Below, piece after piece: positions 59,604 to 64,000 of a stretch of DNA of 64,000 bases. The notes under the pieces were generated by a model. It searched no databases. It worked only from the letters and a program-made list of their open reading frames with translations, and was not told the DNA's origin. A program made the position numbers and the translations under genes. The DNA is from Hirundichthys speculiger (lineage: Eukaryota > Chordata > Actinopteri > Beloniformes > Exocoetidae). Location: assembly GCA_018398805.1 (NCBI GenBank), contig JAGFBZ010000261.1, positions 1,116,001 through 1,180,000 of the forward strand. The letters run 5' to 3'. Position 1 is the first letter of the stretch. Every line of letters starts with the position of its first letter.

Positions 59604-62432
59604 AATTGAATTGAATTGAATTGAATTGAAAATACTTTATTAATCCCTTGCGGGAAATTCTTTCGTTGCAGTGCTCCATCCTATAAAAACAACAAAACTC
59701 TACATATAAAATAAGTAAATTAACACTTTAAATACTACACCTTACCAAGAAATAAATATATAAGAATAACAAATTAGACAAAATAACTCTGGCCCACATG
59801 TGCAAGCCCAATGTACAAAAAATTACAAAAAATTACAAAAAATTACAAATTTACAAATTACAAATTAGGGATTTCAAAATACCCTGTCTAATAGTAAAAG
59901 GAAAAAAAAAGAAAAAAGAAGAAAAAAGTAACCTAGTGTAAACGGACAGATATATATACAGAGAGATAATCCAGAGATAATACAGATTTTACAGATTCAG
60001 AGTGATTGGTTGTAAAGTTTGATGGCCACTGGCAGGAATGATTTCCTGTGGCGCTCTGTGGTGCATCGAGGTGGAATGAGTCTATTGCTGAAGGTGCTTT
60101 TTTGTCTGGCCAGCCCTTCATGGAGAGGATGCGAGGAGTTGTCCAGCATGGCTCTTATTCTGGACAACATCCTTCTCTCCGACACTACTGTCAGAGAGTC
60201 CAGCTCCTCCCCAACCACGTGGCTGGCTTTGCGGATGAGTTTATTGAGTCTGTTGGCGTCCCTCACCTTCAGTCTGCTGCCCCAGCACACAACAGCGTAG
60301 AGGATGGCACTGGCCACCACCGACTCATAAAACATCCGCAGCATTGTCCGGCAGATGTTGAAGGACCTCAGCCGCCTCAGAAAATAGAGGCGGCTCTGGC
60401 CCTTCCTGTAGAGGGTGTCTGTGTTTTTTGTCCAGTCGAGTTTACTGTCCAAGTACACCCCTAGGTACTTGTACTCCTCGACTGGATCTACATTGACCCC
60501 ACAGATGGAGATGGGGGTCACTGGAGCCATGGTCCTCCTCAGGTCCACCACCAGTTCCTTGGTCTTTGCCACGTTAAGCTGCAGATGGTTCTGCTCACAC
60601 CACATGACAAAGTTGTCCACCACACCCCTGCACTCCGTCTCCTCAACCTTAGTGATACATCCAACTACTGCAGAGTCATCAGAAAACTTCTGAAGGTGGC
60701 AGGTCTCTGTGCAGTAGCTGAAGTCCGTGGTGTAAAGGGTGAAGAGGAAGGGAGAGAGGACGGTCCCCTGCGGTGCCCCGGTGTTGCTGATCACTATATC
60801 TGACCTACAGTTCTGCAGACGCACATACTGTGGTCTGCCAGTCAGGTAATCAACAATCCAGGACACCAGGGGGGGGCTCCACCTGCATCGTTGTCAGTTT
60901 CTCACCCAGTAGAGCCGGCCTGATGGTGTTAAATGCACTAGAGAAGTCAAAAAACATGACTCTCACAGTGCTCGCCGGCTTGTCCAGGTGAGCGTAGACA
61001 CGGTTAAGCAGGTAGATGATGGCATCCTCCACTCCTAGTCGGGGCTGGTTCGTCGAACTGGAGGGGGTCTAGCAGAGGTTGGACCATGGGCCGGAGCTGC
61101 TGCAGGATGAGTCTCTCCAGGGTCTTCATGATGTGTGACGTCAGTGCCACGGGTCTGTAGTCCTTGGATCCGCTGTGGCGCGGCATCTTTGGCACAGGAA
61201 CGATTGCATGACGTCTTCCACAGCACAGGGACCCTGTGAAGACTCAGGCTCAGGCTGAAGATGTGGTGCAGCACTCCACACAGCTGGGGGGCACAAGCTT
61301 TCAGCACCCTGGGGCTCACACCATCAGGGCCTGCAGACTTGCCTGTGTGGAGTTTCCTCAGCTGTGTCCTCACCTGGTCAGCACTGATGTGAAGTGTGGA
61401 GGTGTCCGGTGGGGGAGGGGTGGAGGTGTGGTGTTGGAGAGTGTCAGGGGAGGAGGTGTGCGTGGGCCCATCTCTGGAGGAAGAGGGGTTGTAGGAGGGG
61501 GGAGGAAGAGAGAGTGGAGTGGGCGCTAACTGCAGACCTGCAGCAGAGGAGCCCATGGGGGGGGGTGAGCCGGGGTCACTGTGTCAAATCTGTTAAAGAA
61601 CAGATTCATCTCGTTCACCCAGTCCACTTTGCCCCCAACTCCTCCGTTGCTGGCAGGTCTGAAGCCAGTGATGGTTCCCATTCCACTCCAGACCTCTCTC
61701 ATGTTGTTCTGCTGGAGTTTCCACTCCAGCTTCCTCCTGTACTTCCGTTTAGCCTCCTTGATCTTTACCCTCAGCTCCCTCTGGATGGTTCGCACCTCCT
61801 CCCTATTGCCAGCTGTGAAGGCCCTCTTCTTGTTGTTGAGGATGACTTTGACTTCCTTTGTTACCCACGGCTTGTTATTTGGATAACAAAGGACAGTCCC
61901 ATCTCTGGGACGATGGTGTCAACACAGAAGTTGATGTAGCTCATTACACACTCTGTGAGCCCATCAATGTCCTCTCCATACGGCTCACAGAGTGTCTACC
62001 AGTCAGTCACCTCAAAGCACCCCTGCAGTGCCTCATAGGCCTCGTCAGACCATCTCCTCACAGTCTTTGTTGTTGTGGGCTGGCTCTTAACAACAGGCAC
62101 GTAACAGGGTTTGAGGTGAACCAGGTTGTGGTCTGACCTACCAAGTGGGGGGAGGGGCGAGGAGCTGTATGCCTCCTTGGCATTAGCATACAGCAGATCA
62201 ATGGTTCTCTCCTCTCTGGTGGGGCCGCTCACATACTGTGTGAATGTGGGGAGTGAAGTGTTCATGGTAATGTGATTGAAGTCACCCGAGATAGCAATGA
62301 ATGCACTCGGGTGCTGAGTCTGTAGCCGGGCTATGGCAGAGTGGATGGAGTCACTTGCCGACGTGGGGTTTGCAGAGGGGGGAACATAAACAGCCACCAT
62401 GATGACCAGTGAGAACTCCCTGGGCAGATAAT
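59604..62432 (-). mobile_element. 5'-truncated Rex1-like LINE (about 2.8 kb)
   Basis: The 3' end is at the left, with a TTGAA pentamer tail (59604-59631), followed on the minus strand by an endonuclease-reverse transcriptase ORF in pieces. It stops within the endonuclease near 62432, where YLPREFSLV begins. Clade assignment (Rex1/CR1 group) is from recalled sequence patterns. Confidence 0.85.
59997..62432 (-). pseudogene. LINE endonuclease-reverse transcriptase pseudogene
   Basis: Minus-strand pieces in order are as follows. 62432-61996 is the end of the APE-type endonuclease, with ISGDFNHI and GRSDHNLVHL. 61795-61526 is a basic linker. 61556-61035 contains GKSAGPDGVSPRVLK, the start of the reverse transcriptase. 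61032-60850 contains VMFFDFSSAFNTI, which includes a catalytic Asp. 60866-59997 contains APQGTVLSPFLF and QKFSDDSAVVG, the Asp-Asp catalytic box, and runs to the C-terminus. The changes of frame between pieces and the missing N-terminal endonuclease make it non-functional. The catalytic motifs themselves are preserved. Confidence 0.85.
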
Positions 62433-63396
62433 ACGGTTATGAAAGTGAAGCATATTTGCAGCAAAAACCTTATTGTGGATGTACGAAGGCAAAAAATAAA
62501 CACATCTAAAATAATCACTAATTCATTGAAAACTTATCAATTCACTCTTTATCATTTTAGCGTCTGCAATATAACTTTACCACCCGGTTTACAATTTAAT
62601 ATTCTGTATGTGACCTACCACCTGTGCAACGTTGACACTCATAACATTCACTCATGCACACCTTTTATTCATGTACATATGACTCCTCATTCAAGAACAC
62701 ATACATGAGCACACACAAGGCTTAGATCTTGAGCTGCACATGTACATAGTCAAACTTCTGATGTTTATATTTACCTATATATTTGTTTACTAGTGTTTTA
62801 ATCATGAGTTTACAGATTCTTTTGTCCACAAACATTTCATTGCATTGTTGATTGTAAGTTAACTTACATTTTACAAATAAACCAATCTGGATCAAAGTAA
62901 AGTTATGTAAAAACAAAACCATGCTTAATCAGTTTCCCATGTTTTGTAGTCACCATTCATTCACAATACCATTTATCCTTTCAAAGAGATTCAAGGGTGA
63001 GATGAACAAAAATGACAGTTTGAGGTGATATAAAATGAGTGGTGATAATTAGAACTAGAGGTGAGAATAGATAGGCCAGTTCTATTTCAGAACCAGTTTC
63101 AAATGTCATCAAGAATTGGAAATGAACGCCTTTAAACTGATCAGTTCCATTATCAGTGCCAGCAGGTGCTGAAATTGTACATAGAAAATTGACAGCAAGA
63201 CATAAGATAAGACAATAATTTAAATGTGCAACAATGCAGTAACAGACTCAGTTGTGTGTAGTTGCATTTGAAACAGCTAAGCAGTTCTGTTGGAAATACA
63301 CATTTGTTTCCTCATTGAAATTTGGTCTGGAATTGATAAAGAATTGTATCCATAAGCAGAACTGATAATGGCAAAATAATCTCTTACTAGAAACTA
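62433..63396. other. Intergenic DNA, no gene seen
   Basis: AT-rich, with no exon, RNA gene or bounded transposon that I can support. Confidence 0.45.
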
Positions 63397-63732
63397 CACT
63401 ATATTGCCAAAAGTATTTCCCCACCCATGCAAATGATCAGAATCAGGTGTTCCAATCACTTCCATGGCCACAGATGTATAAAATTAAGCACCTAGACATG
63501 CAGACTATTTCTACAAACATTTGTGAAAGAATTTGTCGCTTTCAGGAGCTCAGTGAATTCAAGCATGAAACTGTATTAGGATGGCACCTGTGCTACAAAT
63601 AGTCATGAAAAATATAAATATTCCACAGTCAACTGTCAGCTGTATTATGAGGAAATGGAAGAGTTTGGGAATGACAACAACTCAGCCATGAAGTAGTAAG
63701 CCAGTTAAATTGATGGAGCGGGGACAGCGGAT
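63397..63732 (+). mobile_element. Tc1-like element (family of 34944-36163), interrupted
   Basis: CACTATATTGCCAAAAGTAT starts right after TA and follows the 36163 end of the other copy read on the minus strand (GTGTTCCAATCACTTCCATG, TTCAGGAGCTCAGTGAATTC). The transposase region is already decayed. It is broken at GACAGCGGAT by the hAT element that follows; the remainder would lie beyond the window. Confidence 0.85.
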
Positions 63733-64000
63733 TAGGGCTGGGACGACGCGTCAACGTCATCGATGACGTCGACGCAAAAATACGTCGATGCAAAAACTGC
63801 ACGTCGATGCGCCGTCACTCAGAATCAAAAAATGGCGGCGGCCGCGGCAACGAGTAGCAGCGAGTCGGGGGAGAAGAAGCTATCTCGTAACAGGGTTTCA
63901 AAAGTATGGGAGTACTTTACACTTAAAGGTAACGATTCGGTGGTCTGTGACCTGTGCAAAATAGAGATGGCGTATCATAAAAGCACTACCGCGATGCACC
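63733..64000 (+). mobile_element. hAT transposon 5' end (runs off the window)
   Basis: TAGGGCTGGGACGACG at the start is a hAT-like terminus. It is followed by palindromic CGTCGATG/CATCGACG-type subterminal repeats (CATCGATGACGTCGACG) and then a transposase start. The right end and the target duplication are outside the window. Confidence 0.75.
63832..64000 (+). CDS. hAT transposase, BED zinc finger (3' partial)
   Basis: ATG at 63832 opens a frame of 56 codons to the window edge without a stop. After an Ala/Ser-rich start, it reads RVSKVWEYFTL, then VVCDLCKIEMAYHKSTTAMH. This is a BED-type zinc finger: the VW-x-x-F aromatic start and the C-x2-C pair are visible, and the histidine pair is reached only in part. 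hAT transposases bind their own termini through this finger. The visible part shows no lesion, so the copy may be young or may be a ZBED-like derivative; the rest of the ORF would decide. Confidence 0.8.
   Translation, partial: MAAAAATSSSESGEKKLSRNRVSKVWEYFTLKGNDSVVCDLCKIEMAYHKSTTAMH

Noticed and set aside
60019..60803. Plus-strand ORFs over the LINE
   Set aside because: Antisense shadows of the reverse transcriptase on the minus strand.
61394..62136. Plus-strand ORFs over the LINE 5' part
   Set aside because: Antisense shadows of the endonuclease and linker region.

Overview
This is a teleost fish genomic window. The evidence is vertebrate multi-exon genes with GT/AG introns, an AT-rich background, and repeat families typical of ray-finned fish: Tc1-like DD34E elements, many hAT-type elements with 8-bp target duplications, a Rex1-like LINE and a Ty3/gypsy integrase fragment. 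No prokaryotic feature and no CRISPR array was seen. The species cannot be named from sequence alone.

Three host genes can be supported, all on the + strand. (1) 2074-5865 holds the last four coding exons of a POGZ-like protein: a domesticated pogo-type DDE domain, an acidic linker, and a C-terminal tail resembling the LEDGF-IBD binding motif. Its 5' exons lie outside the window. (2) 13277-23545 holds a small secreted or membrane-anchored protein in 4-5 exons that resembles vertebrate C1orf54 (DUF4634). It has a signal peptide, a Tyr/Asp-rich core, an acidic middle and a hydrophobic C-terminus on its own exon. (3) 40310-44500 holds a complete CART (cocaine- and amphetamine-regulated transcript) neuropeptide precursor of 110 residues with all six cysteines, a TATA box, a 5'UTR exon and a poly(A) signal.

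The remainder is introns, intergenic DNA and transposons. 1-409 is the end of a hAT-like element. 8648-10.1k is a decayed Tc1. 19316-20886 is a three-level nest of elements. 30528-32501 is a Tc1 and a MITE that both landed in one (TA)n tract. 34944-36163 is a second Tc1 family. 49.88k-51.94k is an 81-bp minisatellite split by a LINE tail. From 52 kb to the end of the window transposons are densely stacked: nested hAT elements, a hAT BED-finger exon, gypsy integrase, a Rex1-like LINE of about 2.8 kb, and a Tc1 interrupted by a hAT whose BED-finger transposase runs off the end.

No new multi-gene system was found. The items most worth a second look are: the two alternative C-termini of the C1orf54-like gene; the changed processing sites of the CART precursor and a perfect DR1 motif upstream of it; the POGZ-like tail motif; a transposon insertion whose empty site is present elsewhere in the same window; the in-frame 81-bp minisatellite; and a recurrent class of perfect short-loop inverted repeats.
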